The notes: generated by a model not told the origin, from the sequence alone. 64,000 nt of DNA from Humibacillus xanthopallidus (GCF_006717145.1 NZ_VFQF01000003.1:806001-870000); one strand, 5' to 3'. Numbered from the stretch's first letter, positions 49,736-58,782 are shown. Numbers and translations: made by a program.

Positions 49736-50937
49736 TGACCGGCAGCACGCTGCTCGACATCGCCCTCATCGTCCTGCTCGTGGGCTACGGCGTCTCGGGC
49801 TACCGCCAGGGGCTCATCCAGAGCGTCTTCTCGCTCGTCGGATTCTTCGTCTTCGCGCTGCTCGCCGTGTGGCAGATGCCGGCGCTGCTCGAGCGGTGGG
49901 GGCCCACGGGGCAGGACACGCGCACCCGGGTCATCATCCTGCTCGGCGCGGTGATCGCCTTCGGCTGGCTGGGGCAGTTCCTCGGCGGGCTCGTCGGCGG
50001 GTCGATCCGGCGCCGGGTCGGGCAGTCCTCGCTGCGGCGGGTCGACGCGGTGCTCGGTGCGGTCGTCGTGACGCTCGCCGCGACCCTCATCGTGTGGTTC
50101 ATCGGCGGGGCCCTGCGCACCGCGGGCAACCCGACCCTCTCCAAGGCGATGTCGGACTCCAAGGTGCTGCGGGTCGTCAACACCCTCGTGCCGGAGCAGA
50201 CCGGCGAGATCTTCGCCGGCTTCCGCGGATTCCTGTCGAGCCAAGGCTTTCCGCAGGTCTTCGGCGGTCTCGTGCCCGAGCCGATCACGCCGGTGCAGGA
50301 CCCCGACCCCGCCGTGGCGCGCTCGGCAGCGGTGCGTGAGGCGGGCCGCTCCGTCGTCAAGGTGACGACCGTCTCGACGTCGTGCCAGCGCGGCCAGGAG
50401 GGCACCGGCTGGGTGCTCGCCCCGGGTCGCGTCGTGACGAACGCCCACGTGGTCGCCGGGTCGAGCGAGGTGCGCGTCGAGGGCGGCGACGAGCTGCTGC
50501 GCGGCCGCGTCGTCGTGTTCGACCCCGAGCGCGACCTCGCCGTCATCGACGTTCCGGGGCTGACGCCGCCGGCGCTCGCGCTCGGCTCCGAGCTCGAGCG
50601 GGGCGCGTCCGCGGCGGTGCCGGGCTTCCCCCTCGACGGGCCCTTCCGCGTCGTGTCGGCACGGGTGCGAGCCGTGCTCGACGCCCGGGGCCGCGACATC
50701 TACGGCGACCAGCCGGTCGTCCGTGAGATCTACTCGCTCGCCACGACGGTCCAGCCGGGCAACTCGGGTGGGCCGTTGCTCGACCCGCGCGGGCGCGTCG
50801 TCGGCGTCATCTTCGCGAAGTCGCTCGAGGACGCCGGCACGGGCTACGCCCTCACCCTGGGCGAGGCGAAGCCCGTGCTCGAGGCCGGCGTCAAGGCCTC
50901 CCGTGAGGTCGACACCGGAGCCTGCATCGCCGGCTGA
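49735..50937 (+). CDS. marP: MarP-type membrane serine protease
   Basis: A 400-residue protein with four N-terminal transmembrane helices (CvpA/colicin V production domain, about 1-130) and an extracytoplasmic chymotrypsin-like domain. The catalytic triad is H238 (TNAHVV), D267 (ERDLAVID) and S344 (PGNSGGP). Cysteines C217 and C397 match the stabilising disulfide of mycobacterial MarP, which protects against acid and oxidative stress. The nth-Nudix-marP order is conserved. Confidence 0.93.
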   Translation: MTGSTLLDIALIVLLVGYGVSGYRQGLIQSVFSLVGFFVFALLAVWQMPALLERWGPTGQDTRTRVIILLGAVIAFGWLGQFLGGLVGGSIRRRVGQSSLRRVDAVLGAVVVTLAATLIVWFIGGALRTAGNPTLSKAMSDSKVLRVVNTLVPEQTGEIFAGFRGFLSSQGFPQVFGGLVPEPITPVQDPDPAVARSAAVREAGRSVVKVTTVSTSCQRGQEGTGWVLAPGRVVTNAHVVAGSSEVRVEGGDELLRGRVVVFDPERDLAVIDVPGLTPPALALGSELERGASAAVPGFPLDGPFRVVSARVRAVLDARGRDIYGDQPVVREIYSLATTVQPGNSGGPLLDPRGRVVGVIFAKSLEDAGTGYALTLGEAKPVLEAGVKASREVDTGACIAG

Positions 50938-50949
50938 CCCCAGCCCGGT

Positions 50950-51128
50950 TCGAGTGCCCACTTCCCGACGGGTCGCTGGGGTCGAGTGCCCACTTCCCGA
51001 CGGGTCGCTGGGGTCGAGTGCCCACTTCCCGACGGGAAGCTGCGTCGGATGATGGGCACTCGACTCTGCGGCCGATGGAAGTGGGCACTCGACGTGTGGG
51101 GACCCGCGGGAAGGTGGGCACTCGACTG
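50950..51128. repeat. Six-copy inverted array (3 forward, 3 reverse) of TCGAGTGCCCACTT
   Basis: Forward units TCGAGTGCCCACTTCCCGAC start at 50950, 50982 and 51014 (32-bp spacing). Reverse units GTGGGCACTCGA type lie at about 51054-51065, 51079-51093 and 51111-51128. The array occupies the gap between convergent marP and the aldehyde dehydrogenase gene and could fold into a long hairpin. Confidence 0.9.
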
Positions 51129-51139
51129 CGGCAGCGGGG

Positions 51140-52531
51140 TCAGGAGGGGGCGGCGACCCAGTAGGTGCGCTCGTTGGTGAAGGCGAGCAGACCCGCATCG
51201 GCGAGCTCGCGCCCGTGACCACTGCGCTTCGTGCCCCCGAACGGCACCCTCGGGTCGGAGGCCACGGTCGCGTTGACGAAGGCCGCTCCCGACGTGACCC
51301 GACGAGCGACCCCCACCGCCCGCTCGGTCGACGCGCTCCACACACTGAGGCCGAGGCCGTATGCCGTGTGGTCGGCGAGCGCGACCGCGTGGCCCTCGTC
51401 GCGGGCCACGGCCACGGCCGCGACCGGCCCGAAGGTCTCCTCGTCGAAGACCGGCATGCCCGGCCCGGTGCCGAGCAGGACCGTCGGCTCGTAGAACCAG
51501 CCCGGCCCCGGCAGGCTCCGACCTCCGACGGCGAGGGTCGCCCCGAGGGCGACGGAGGAGTCGACCTGCCGTTGCAGGGCGTCGCGCAGGTCGGCCCGGG
51601 CGAGCGGGCCGACGTCGGTCGTCGGGTGGGTCGGGTCGCCGACGCTGAGCGCACGGACGCCGTCGACGAAGCGCTCGATGAACTCGTCGGCCACTGCCTC
51701 GTCGACGATGAAGCGCTTGGCGCAGACGCAGCTCTGGCCGGCGTTGGTGAACCGGGCCCTCACCCCGGCGCGCGCGGCTGCCTCGACGTCGGCATCGGCC
51801 AGCACGACGAAGGCATCGGACCCTCCGAGCTCGAGCACAGACGGCTTCGTCGCCCGCCCGGCTGCGGCGCCGACCATCTCGCCGGCTCCGTTGCTTCCGG
51901 TGAGCGTGACCGCGGCGATGCGGTCGTCGGCGATGAGGCCCCCAACGACGTCGGGCACCTCGGGCTCCGCGACGACGAGCGCGCTGACGAGGGAGGCCGG
52001 CAGCCCAGCCTGCTCGAAGACCTCGATCATGGCGAGGGCCGAGCCGGTGACGTTCGGCGAGTGCTTGAGCAGCAGCCCGTTGCCGGCCGCGATCGTCGGG
52101 ATCGCTGCCCGCATGACCTGCCACACAGGGAAGTTCCAGGGCATGACGGCGAGCACGAGGCCCATCGGCTCGTGGGAGACCCAGGCCGAGACCCCGCCGG
52201 CATCGCCCAGGTGCACGGCGCGGTCCGCGAGCATGGCGGCCCCGTGGTCGGCGTAGAACTCGGCCGTGAGAGCGGACTTGGCGACCTCGCCGCGTGCCTC
52301 GACCAGGGGCTTGCCCATCTCACTCGTGACGAGGCCCGCCAGGTCGTCAGCGCGATCGCGCAGCACCGCGGCCAGCCGGCGCACCGCCGGCAGGCGTTCT
52401 GCGACGGGCACGAGGCCCCAGGCCCGCGCGGCGAGGGCCCCAGCATCGACGACGGCCTCGATGTCATCTGCGGTCATCGCCGGATAGGACTGGAGCACAG
52501 ACCCGTTCGTGGGATCGACGGTGACGATCAT
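51140..52531 (-). CDS. NAD(P)-dependent succinate-semialdehyde-type aldehyde dehydrogenase
   Basis: A 463-residue aldehyde dehydrogenase of the short SSADH group: MPWNFPVWQVMRAAIPTIAAGN, LTGSNGAGEMVG cofactor loop, general base in LELGGSDAFVVL, catalytic cysteine in FTNAGQSCVCAKRF, and PFGGTKRSGHGREL at the end. The natural substrate may be succinic or another small semialdehyde. It is the last gene of a five-gene overlapping operon and starts inside the cupin stop (ATGA). Confidence 0.9.
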   Translation of the reverse strand: MIVTVDPTNGSVLQSYPAMTADDIEAVVDAGALAARAWGLVPVAERLPAVRRLAAVLRDRADDLAGLVTSEMGKPLVEARGEVAKSALTAEFYADHGAAMLADRAVHLGDAGGVSAWVSHEPMGLVLAVMPWNFPVWQVMRAAIPTIAAGNGLLLKHSPNVTGSALAMIEVFEQAGLPASLVSALVVAEPEVPDVVGGLIADDRIAAVTLTGSNGAGEMVGAAAGRATKPSVLELGGSDAFVVLADADVEAAARAGVRARFTNAGQSCVCAKRFIVDEAVADEFIERFVDGVRALSVGDPTHPTTDVGPLARADLRDALQRQVDSSVALGATLAVGGRSLPGPGWFYEPTVLLGTGPGMPVFDEETFGPVAAVAVARDEGHAVALADHTAYGLGLSVWSASTERAVGVARRVTSGAAFVNATVASDPRVPFGGTKRSGHGRELADAGLLAFTNERTYWVAAPS

Positions 52532-52962
52532 GATGCGCTCAACCCGCCGCGATCGCTGTCGGAGAGGTGCTCGAAGGTCTCTCCGGTCGCGGTCATCGTG
52601 CGCGTGACGTCGCGCCCGCCGTAGACCCAGTAGATGCTCATGGTGCCCGAGCCACGGTTCCAGAAGCGGTGCGGCACCCCTGCGGGCACCCAGGTGGCCT
52701 CGCCGGCGACGAGGTCGAAGGAGTCGTCGCCGATCTCGGCGACGGCCTCGCCCTCCAGCACGAGGACGGACTCCTCGACGTTGTGGCTGTGCAGCGGCAG
52801 ACCCGTGCCCGCGGCGAACCGGGTCCGGCCCGTCGTGACGTGGTTGCTCTCGCAGTTCCACTTGCCGACGTAGGGGATGGTGACGACCCCGTTGCCGCGG
52901 TCGAAGGGCGTGACCCGGTCGGGTCGGATGAGCAGGCTGGGCGGGGTGGGCTGGTCAGGCAT
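52528..52962 (-). CDS. Cupin domain protein
   Basis: A 144-residue single-domain cupin with motif 1 GTGLPLHSHNVEESVLVLEGEAVAEIG (metal-binding His-His-Glu) and motif 2 WVPAGVPHRFWN. It could be a small-molecule isomerase, decarboxylase or dioxygenase-like enzyme. The activity cannot be read from sequence. It overlaps both neighbours (8 bp with the dehydrogenase upstream, 4 bp with the aldehyde dehydrogenase downstream). Confidence 0.85.
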   Translation of the reverse strand: MPDQPTPPSLLIRPDRVTPFDRGNGVVTIPYVGKWNCESNHVTTGRTRFAAGTGLPLHSHNVEESVLVLEGEAVAEIGDDSFDLVAGEATWVPAGVPHRFWNRGSGTMSIYWVYGGRDVTRTMTATGETFEHLSDSDRGGLSAS

Positions 52963-54070
52963 GGCTGTCCTCTCGAAGGGCGACCTGCGGCAGGGTGGCG
53001 TCCGACACTGCGTGCGACACGGACCGGGCGATCGCCGCGGCGACCTCATCGGTGCTCCGGCTCCCGCCGAGGTCGGGGGTGCGGGTGCTGGGGTCCGACA
53101 CGACGGTGGTGACGGCCGCCTCGATCGCTGCCGCTGCGGCGACGAGCTCGGTGCGCCCCGACCGGGCACCGTGCCAGTCGAGCAGCATCGCGGCTGACCG
53201 GATGAGCGACACGGGGTTGGCGATGCCGCGACCGGCGATGTCGGGCGCCGAGCCGTGCTGCGCCTGGGCCACGCAGATGTCGTCGCTCGCGTTGATGGCG
53301 CCACCGAGACCGAGGCTGCCGCAGAGCTCGGACGCCTCGTCGCTGAGGATGTCGCCGAACATGTTGGTGGTGACGATGACGTCGAAGCTGCCGGGGTCAC
53401 GGATGAGCCGAGCGGCCGCCGCATCGACGATGAGCTCGCGCAGCTCGACGTCGGGATAGTCCGACGCGACACGACGCACCTCGCGGAGGAAGAGGCCGTC
53501 GGAGAGCTTGACGACGTTGGCCTTGTGCACCGCGGTGACGAGCTTCCTTCTCGTGCGGGCGATCTCGAAGGCCGCTCGGGCCACGCGCGCCGAGGCCTTG
53601 GCAGTGATCTTGCGCAGGGAGAAGGCGGAGTCGGCGTCGGGCATGAACTCGCCCGACCCGGCATACATGCTGCGGTCGGAGTAGAAGCCCTCGGTGTTCT
53701 CTCGCACGATGACGAGGTCCATGGGGTGGCGCAGAACGCTGAGGTCGTCGACCGAGCGGCACGGTCGGACGTTGGCGTAGAGCTCGAAGCGAGTGCGCAG
53801 CTCGGCCGACGGGTTGATGCCGCCCTCGGCGCGCGGCGGGTAGTCGTAGTGGGAGACCGGGCCGAGGATCGTGCCGTCGACCTCGGCGACCCGCGCGAGC
53901 ACGTCGTCGGCGAGGGTCGTGCCCTCGTCGGCCAGCGCGGCCAGGCCGATCTGGCGCACCTCCGTCTGCAGGCAGAGCCCGAAGCGCGTGTCGGCCGCCT
54001 CGAGAACCGCGAGGGTCGCGGCCGTGATCTCGGGCCCGATGCCGTCGCCCGGCAGGACGAGGATCCTCAT
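52955..54070 (-). CDS. Isocitrate/isopropylmalate/tartrate dehydrogenase family protein
   Basis: A 371-residue beta-decarboxylating hydroxyacid dehydrogenase: LPGDGIGPEI start, NVRPC and VIVRENTEGFYSDRSMYAG substrate loop, TAVHKANVVKLSDGLFL with the catalytic lysine, VDAAAARLIRDPGSFDVIVTTNMFGDILSDEAS, and HGSAPDIAGRGIANP. Tartrate dehydrogenase and related D-malate enzymes have this layout; the operon context does not favour leucine synthesis. Start overlaps the preceding stop (ATGA). Confidence 0.88.
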   Translation of the reverse strand: MRILVLPGDGIGPEITAATLAVLEAADTRFGLCLQTEVRQIGLAALADEGTTLADDVLARVAEVDGTILGPVSHYDYPPRAEGGINPSAELRTRFELYANVRPCRSVDDLSVLRHPMDLVIVRENTEGFYSDRSMYAGSGEFMPDADSAFSLRKITAKASARVARAAFEIARTRRKLVTAVHKANVVKLSDGLFLREVRRVASDYPDVELRELIVDAAAARLIRDPGSFDVIVTTNMFGDILSDEASELCGSLGLGGAINASDDICVAQAQHGSAPDIAGRGIANPVSLIRSAAMLLDWHGARSGRTELVAAAAAIEAAVTTVVSDPSTRTPDLGGSRSTDEVAAAIARSVSHAVSDATLPQVALREDSHA

Positions 54071-54381
54071 GACGCACCTCCCGCGTGGTGAGCGTGCACG
54101 CGAGAGAGGGTGTTGACCTGGCTGCCCGGCACGACGCAACGGTCGGCGGCTCGGCGCCAGTCGGCGAAGTGAGGTGCGGCGCGGTGGGCGGCGACGGCGT
54201 CCTGGTCGGCATACAGCTCGTGGAGGATGAAGTGGTGCGGGTCGTCGAGGTCCTGGCACACGTCGAAGTGCAGGCAGCCGGGCTCGTCGGTGAAGCTGAG
54301 CCGGGCGTTCGTGGTGATCGCGTCGACGAAGTCGTCGAGCCGCTCAGGGACGACGTGAAGCGACACGGTGAGCGCGATCAC
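54067..54381 (-). CDS. Antibiotic biosynthesis monooxygenase (ABM) domain protein
   Basis: A 104-residue ferredoxin-like dimeric alpha-beta barrel: ALTVSLHVVPERLDDFVDAI, EPGCLHFDVCQDLDDPHHFILHELYADQDAVAAH, and HFADWRR. Related small proteins act as quinol monooxygenases, aldolase-like isomerases (LsrG-type) or have no known activity. The GTG start at 54381 overlaps the upstream dehydrogenase stop by 4 bp. Confidence 0.87.
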   Translation of the reverse strand: MIALTVSLHVVPERLDDFVDAITTNARLSFTDEPGCLHFDVCQDLDDPHHFILHELYADQDAVAAHRAAPHFADWRRAADRCVVPGSQVNTLSRVHAHHAGGAS

Positions 54382-55523
54382 GGGTGGACCTCCTGGGTCT
54401 GGTGGGGCGGGTGTGGGGCATCGGTGCGGGGGAGGGGGGTGCCGCTCTCGGCGGCGAGGGCGGCGAGGCTCGCCCACGTGGTGGCAGCGAGGTGTATGCC
54501 GTCGCGCTCGTTCGCGTCGCGGCTGCGGTCCTCGAGCTCGCCGGGGACGAGGATCTCGTCGGCCCACGACGCGAGCTCACCGGACTTCGTCGCATCGACG
54601 AGCTCCTCCATGCGAGAGGCGAACTCAGTCGTGCTGCTCATCGCGGCGACGTCGATGACGATGAGCAGATGGCCCGCGCCGCTGCGCCGGTCCGGGTCGT
54701 AGGGGCCGACGACCTCTGGCCCGAAGGCGCTGCCGGTGAGCACGCCGGCGAGCACGTCCATCATGAAGGAGATGACGTAGCCCTTCGGGCCGGCCATCGG
54801 GAGGATGAGCCCTGCGAGCGCGGCTGCCGGGTCGGTGGTGGCGTTGCCCTCGGCATCGGCCGCCCACCCCTGCGGGATGTCGCCGCCGCGCTCACTGGCG
54901 AGGTAGACCTTGCCGCGGGCGACGGCGGTGTTGGCGAGGTCCATGACGACGACGCCATGGCGACCGGCGGGTGCGGCGATGGACCAGGGGTTGGTGCCGA
55001 TGCTCTTGCGGCGGCCACCCCAGGGCGCCATGGCGGGGCTCGCGTTGGTCACGAGGATCGCGACGCAACCGGCCTCGGCGGCGACCCGGGTGAAGTAGGC
55101 CGCCGTGCCGAAGTGGCCGGAGTGGCGCACGGCCACACCGGCGATCCCGTGATGCCGGGCTCGCTCGACGCCGAGGTCGACGGCCCGGCGCGTGACGACC
55201 TGTCCGATGCCGTCGTGCCCGTCGAGCACGAGCACGGCCCCGGAGTCGGTGATCGTCTCGACGTCGGTGACCGCGGCCATGGCACCTGAGGCCAGGCGGG
55301 CGGCATACCACGGCAGGCGAAGCACGCCGTGCGAGGCGTGGCCCCACAGCTCGGCCATGACGAGCGTGTCGGCGAGGAGGGCGGCGTCGTGCTCCGGCAC
55401 GCCGCGAGCAGTGAGCAGCTCGGTGACGAGCGCGCGCAGCGTGTCGGGTCGGACCACCATGCCCGCTGGTGGAGGTGGTGGTGGGGGTGGGGCGGTGGCG
55501 CTGCGGACGGACTCGATGACCAC
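54378..55523 (-). CDS. Ldh family (malate/L-lactate-type) oxidoreductase
   Basis: A 381-residue NAD(P)-dependent 2-oxo-acid reductase of the MdhB/YlbC/DlgD superfamily, not the Rossmann lactate dehydrogenase. It has ELWGHASHGVLRLPWY with the catalytic histidine, GIAGVAVRHSGHFGTAAYF, SIGTNPWSIAAP and MAGPKGYVISFMMDVLAGVLTGSAFG. The first ~20 residues include a run of eight prolines, so an internal ATG at residue 21 is an alternative start. First gene of the operon. The GTG at 55523 follows GAGGAG. Divergent from its likely GntR regulator. Confidence 0.88.
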   Translation of the reverse strand: MVIESVRSATAPPPPPPPPAGMVVRPDTLRALVTELLTARGVPEHDAALLADTLVMAELWGHASHGVLRLPWYAARLASGAMAAVTDVETITDSGAVLVLDGHDGIGQVVTRRAVDLGVERARHHGIAGVAVRHSGHFGTAAYFTRVAAEAGCVAILVTNASPAMAPWGGRRKSIGTNPWSIAAPAGRHGVVVMDLANTAVARGKVYLASERGGDIPQGWAADAEGNATTDPAAALAGLILPMAGPKGYVISFMMDVLAGVLTGSAFGPEVVGPYDPDRRSGAGHLLIVIDVAAMSSTTEFASRMEELVDATKSGELASWADEILVPGELEDRSRDANERDGIHLAATTWASLAALAAESGTPLPRTDAPHPPHQTQEVHP

Positions 55524-55576
55524 GCCTGCTCCTCTTGTTGGGTGGGTCGTGCAAGACTGGTGCCATGGAAGCATAC

Positions 55577-55594
55577 TTGTATACATGTATGCAA
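55577..55594. promoter_or_regulatory. GntR operator palindrome in the divergent promoter
   Basis: TTGTATACATGTATGCAA is an 18-bp palindrome with one mismatched pair. It is nested in a wider GCATAC...GTATGC inverted repeat (55571-55592). It lies between the Ldh operon and the GntR gene, so one bound dimer could control both directions. FadR-subfamily GntR sites have this size and AT-rich centre. Confidence 0.75.
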
Positions 55595-55608
55595 GAGAGG
55601 GGCGGGAG

Positions 55609-56268
55609 ATGGAACGAATGAGGCGTGCCTCCGGGGGCCAGCTCGTCTACACCGAGCTGCGCCGGCGCATCCTCGACCTCGAGCTCGAGCCGGGGCAGCG
55701 GCTCTACGAGCCCGAGCTCGCGGCCGAGCTGCAGGTCAGCCGGACGCCCCTGCGGGAGGCGCTGCGACTGCTGCTCGCCGAGGACCTGCTCGACCAGCTG
55801 CCCACCGGAGGCATGGTGGTGCGGCCGCTCAGCACCGAGGACATCGAGGAGCTCTACGGGGTGCGAGCCGCCCTCGAGGGGGTGATGGCCGCGGAGGCCG
55901 CCCGACGGGTGACCGATGCGGAGGCCGCGCGGCTGGGCGATCTCGTCGAGCGCAACGCGCGGCACGTCGGCGACGCGGAGGACGCGATGCGCGCCGGGCA
56001 CGAGTTCCATCTTGCGATCGCCGCGGTGGCGCGGCACGGGTGGGCGGGGCGGCTGCACGAGCAGGTCGACGGGCACATGTCGCGCTACCGGGCCTTCACC
56101 AACCAGAGCCAGGAACGGCGTTCAGCGGCGCTCGCGGAGCACCGCGCGATCCTCGCGGCCATCGTCGGGCGGGACCCCGAGTCGGCTCGGGCGCGGGCGG
56201 AGGAGCATGTGCTCGCCGCACGCGACGTCGCTCTCGAGGCCATCGGGGGGCGCCTCGACGCTCGTTGA
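55609..56268 (+). CDS. GntR family (FadR subfamily) transcriptional regulator
   Basis: A 219-residue regulator: winged HTH (about 14-75) with LVYTELRRRILDLELEPGQRLYEPELAAELQVSRTPLREALRLL, then an FCD ligand domain (about 85-210) with GVRAALEGVMAAEAARR and metal-site-like histidines in HEFHLAIA and EHRAILAAI. FCD regulators usually respond to a carboxylic acid. ATG 55609 or 55618 are both possible. It faces the Ldh operon across an 85-bp operator region. Confidence 0.9.
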   Translation: MERMRRASGGQLVYTELRRRILDLELEPGQRLYEPELAAELQVSRTPLREALRLLLAEDLLDQLPTGGMVVRPLSTEDIEELYGVRAALEGVMAAEAARRVTDAEAARLGDLVERNARHVGDAEDAMRAGHEFHLAIAAVARHGWAGRLHEQVDGHMSRYRAFTNQSQERRSAALAEHRAILAAIVGRDPESARARAEEHVLAARDVALEAIGGRLDAR

Positions 56269-56312
56269 CAGCCCCGGCCCGGCGAAGTGGCCGCTCGACC
56301 TGGGGGGTCTGG

Positions 56313-57005
56313 TCAGGCGGGGACGCTGCGGTAGCGGCGCTCCGGTCGGCCGGCGGCGCCGTAGCGCGGACGCAGGGTCTCGGCGGCGCCGACATCGACG
56401 AGGTGGTCGAGATAGCGACGGGTGCTGCTGCGGGACAGGCCCGTCGCGTCGGCGCACTCCATCGCCGACATCCCCTCCTCACCGGCCTCGGAGAGCGCAC
56501 GCTCGACGAGCTCGATGGTGTCGCGGCTGATGCTCTTGGGCAGGCGCCGTGTCGTGCGGGTCGCCTGGCTGCGGAAGGCGCGGTCGACGTCGTCCTGACC
56601 CACCTGCCCGACACTGCGCAGCTCCGCGAGCTCGGCCCGGTGCTCGGCGAACTCGACGAGCCGCTGGCGCAGGGCGTCGATCTCGAACGGCTTGACGAGG
56701 TAGTGGAAGACACCGCCGCGCATGGCCCGTCGCACCGAGTCGAGGTCGCGCGCCGCGCTGATGACGATGACGTCGAGCTCGCCGAAGGGCGGCTCCCGCA
56801 GGCGGCGCAGCACGTCGAGGCCGCTCATGTCGGGCAGGTATACGTCGAGCAGGACGAGGTCGGGACGGGTCGAGCGCACGGCCTCGAGCGCCGCCGCCCC
56901 GGAGTGCACGATGCCGACGACCTGGAAGCCCGCCTGCCGGGCCACGACGCTCGAGTGCACCTTCGCCACCATGAAGTCGTCGTCGACGACGAGCACCCGG
57001 ATCAT
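56313..57005 (-). CDS. Response regulator, CitB/DcuR (DpiA) type
   Basis: A 230-residue response regulator: receiver domain with acidic pocket VVDDD (8-10), phosphorylated D54 (LLDVYLPDMSG) and K105 (YLVKPF). The C-terminal helix-turn-helix (about 175-215, GMSAMECADATGLSRSSTRRYLDHL) is of the transcriptional regulator type found in DctR/CitB/DpiA. It acts with the kinase, whose stop... start junction overlaps as ATGA. Controls the adjacent tct transporter by inference. Confidence 0.9.
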   Translation of the reverse strand: MIRVLVVDDDFMVAKVHSSVVARQAGFQVVGIVHSGAAALEAVRSTRPDLVLLDVYLPDMSGLDVLRRLREPPFGELDVIVISAARDLDSVRRAMRGGVFHYLVKPFEIDALRQRLVEFAEHRAELAELRSVGQVGQDDVDRAFRSQATRTTRRLPKSISRDTIELVERALSEAGEEGMSAMECADATGLSRSSTRRYLDHLVDVGAAETLRPRYGAAGRPERRYRSVPA

Positions 57006-58621
57006 CGCGCCACCGTCACCGGGTCGAGCGGGAGGGTCGCCACGAAGACGGCACCGTCGTCGTGGCTCACGGTGACGTCGCCCCCGCGCTTGCGGCAGAT
57101 CATCCGCACGAGGGCCAGCCCGATGCCGCGCCGGTCACCCGGCGGCGCCTCCTTGGTGCTGACGCCCTTGCGGAAGACGCGCTGCCCGAGGTCGCGGTCG
57201 ACCCCGGGCCCGGTGTCGCGCACGGTGATCCGCACCTGGCGCTCGTCCTGCACCACCTCGACGGTGACGACGGGGTCAGGAGCGTCGGCGGAGGCGTCGA
57301 GGGCGTTGTCGATGAGGTTGCCGAGCACCGTGTTGACGTCGGTCGCCATCCGCTCGTCGAGGCGATCGACGTCGGTCGTCTCGGCGAGGACGAGCTCGAC
57401 GTGACGCTCGTCGGCCTGGCTCGACTTGGCGATGAGCAGGGCGGCCACCGCGGGGTCCGCGACGTGCGAGGTGATGCTCCGGGTGAGGCGCATCTGGGTG
57501 TCGGCGATGTGGCGGACGTAGCCGCGCGCCTCGTCGTACTCTCCGAGCTCGATGAGGCCGCTCACGACGTGCATGCGGTTGCTGAACTCGTGGGCCTGGG
57601 CTCGCAGGGCATCGGTCGTGTCGCGGGTGAGGTCGAGCTCGCGCTGGAGCTCGAGCATCTCGGTGCGGTCGCGTAGTGTCACGACCCAGCCGATGTGCCG
57701 TCCGTGGCTGAGCACCGGCATCCGGTTGATGGTCAGCACCCGCCCACGGAAGGGCATGACACGGTCGGTCGTCGCGTCGGCGTCGTCGAAGATCTCGTCG
57801 AGGCGACCCGAGGGGTCGACGTCGGAGATGGCCCGACCGGTGGCGGTCTGCGGGATGCCGAGCAGGTGCGCCGCCTCGTCGTTGACCATCGTGATGCGGC
57901 GGTCGAGCCCGACGGCGACCATGCCCTCCTTGATGCCGTGGAGGAGGGCCTCCCGCTGCTCGACGAGCCCGGTGATCTCGCGCGGCTCGAGGCCGAGGGT
58001 CTGGCGCTTCACCCGGCGCGAGAGCAGCAGCGAGCCGGCGACCCCGAGCGCACCGGCGATGCCGAGGTAGGTGAACAGGCTCGGCAGGGCCGCCGCGAGG
58101 TTCTCCATGACGGAGGGGTAGGCGCGGCTGACGGCCACCACGCCGACGGTCTCGCGGGTGGTCGGGCTGATGATGGGAGCCGTCGCCAGCGCCGCGCCCG
58201 TGTCGTCCTCCGTGCCTACCCAGCCCCGACCCTTGAAGGACGGAGTGTATTGCAGCAGAACGGGATTCGCACGCGGCAACGGGTCGGTGGAGACGACGAT
58301 CCGCCGATCCGGTGCCGCGACGGCGACCTTGGTCGACCCGGAGAAGGTGCGGCTCTCCTCCGCGACGGTCTGGGCCCGGCTGATGAAGCCCGGGCGCTGG
58401 GACTCGACCGCCTCGCGCAGGCCCGCCGTGCCGGCGAGGCTCTCGGCGACCGCCTGCGCCCGACGACCCTCGGTGTCGCGGAAGCGGGCGTCGGACTGCG
58501 CCAGCGAGACGGCGGCGACCCCGATGAAGACGACGCACATGATGGCGAGCTGCATGGCGAGCATCCGGCCCGCCAGGGTCCACCTGGGGAGCCGCAGCCG
58601 AGATCGCCACGCCGCGTCCAT
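57002..58621 (-). CDS. Sensor histidine kinase, CitA/DpiB/DcuS type
   Basis: A 539-residue membrane kinase: two transmembrane helices (about 18-42 and 185-208) around an extracytoplasmic PAS-like (CitA) sensor domain, then a cytoplasmic PAS domain (about 225-320, GIKEGMVAVGLDRRITMVND). The phosphoacceptor is in AQAHEFSNRMHVVSGLIELGEYDEA. The HATPase has NLIDNALDAS (N box), DTGPGV and RRGIGLAL (G boxes). Such sensors detect citrate or other di/tricarboxylates. Divergent from tctC. Confidence 0.92.
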   Translation of the reverse strand: MDAAWRSRLRLPRWTLAGRMLAMQLAIMCVVFIGVAAVSLAQSDARFRDTEGRRAQAVAESLAGTAGLREAVESQRPGFISRAQTVAEESRTFSGSTKVAVAAPDRRIVVSTDPLPRANPVLLQYTPSFKGRGWVGTEDDTGAALATAPIISPTTRETVGVVAVSRAYPSVMENLAAALPSLFTYLGIAGALGVAGSLLLSRRVKRQTLGLEPREITGLVEQREALLHGIKEGMVAVGLDRRITMVNDEAAHLLGIPQTATGRAISDVDPSGRLDEIFDDADATTDRVMPFRGRVLTINRMPVLSHGRHIGWVVTLRDRTEMLELQRELDLTRDTTDALRAQAHEFSNRMHVVSGLIELGEYDEARGYVRHIADTQMRLTRSITSHVADPAVAALLIAKSSQADERHVELVLAETTDVDRLDERMATDVNTVLGNLIDNALDASADAPDPVVTVEVVQDERQVRITVRDTGPGVDRDLGQRVFRKGVSTKEAPPGDRRGIGLALVRMICRKRGGDVTVSHDDGAVFVATLPLDPVTVAR

Positions 58622-58670
58622 GACGACATCATGGGTGTTCGGTCCGCGAGCAGCCAACGCCAGCGCGTGA

Positions 58671-58688
58671 GCAAAATGAACAAAATGG
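58671..58688. promoter_or_regulatory. AAAATG direct repeat upstream of tctC
   Basis: GCAAAATGAACAAAATGG holds two AAAATG units 9 bp apart, an AT-rich patch between the divergent sensor kinase and tctC. It is a plausible site for the response regulator, as DpiA/CitB proteins prefer AT-rich DNA. Confidence 0.4.
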
Positions 58689-58782
58689 AGTTTGCGCTCC
58701 GAACGGTGACACCCGGCCCAGCGGTCGACACGCTGACGACCACACCAAGGGCCAGTGCCCACCTCGGACAAAGGAGTCTCCA

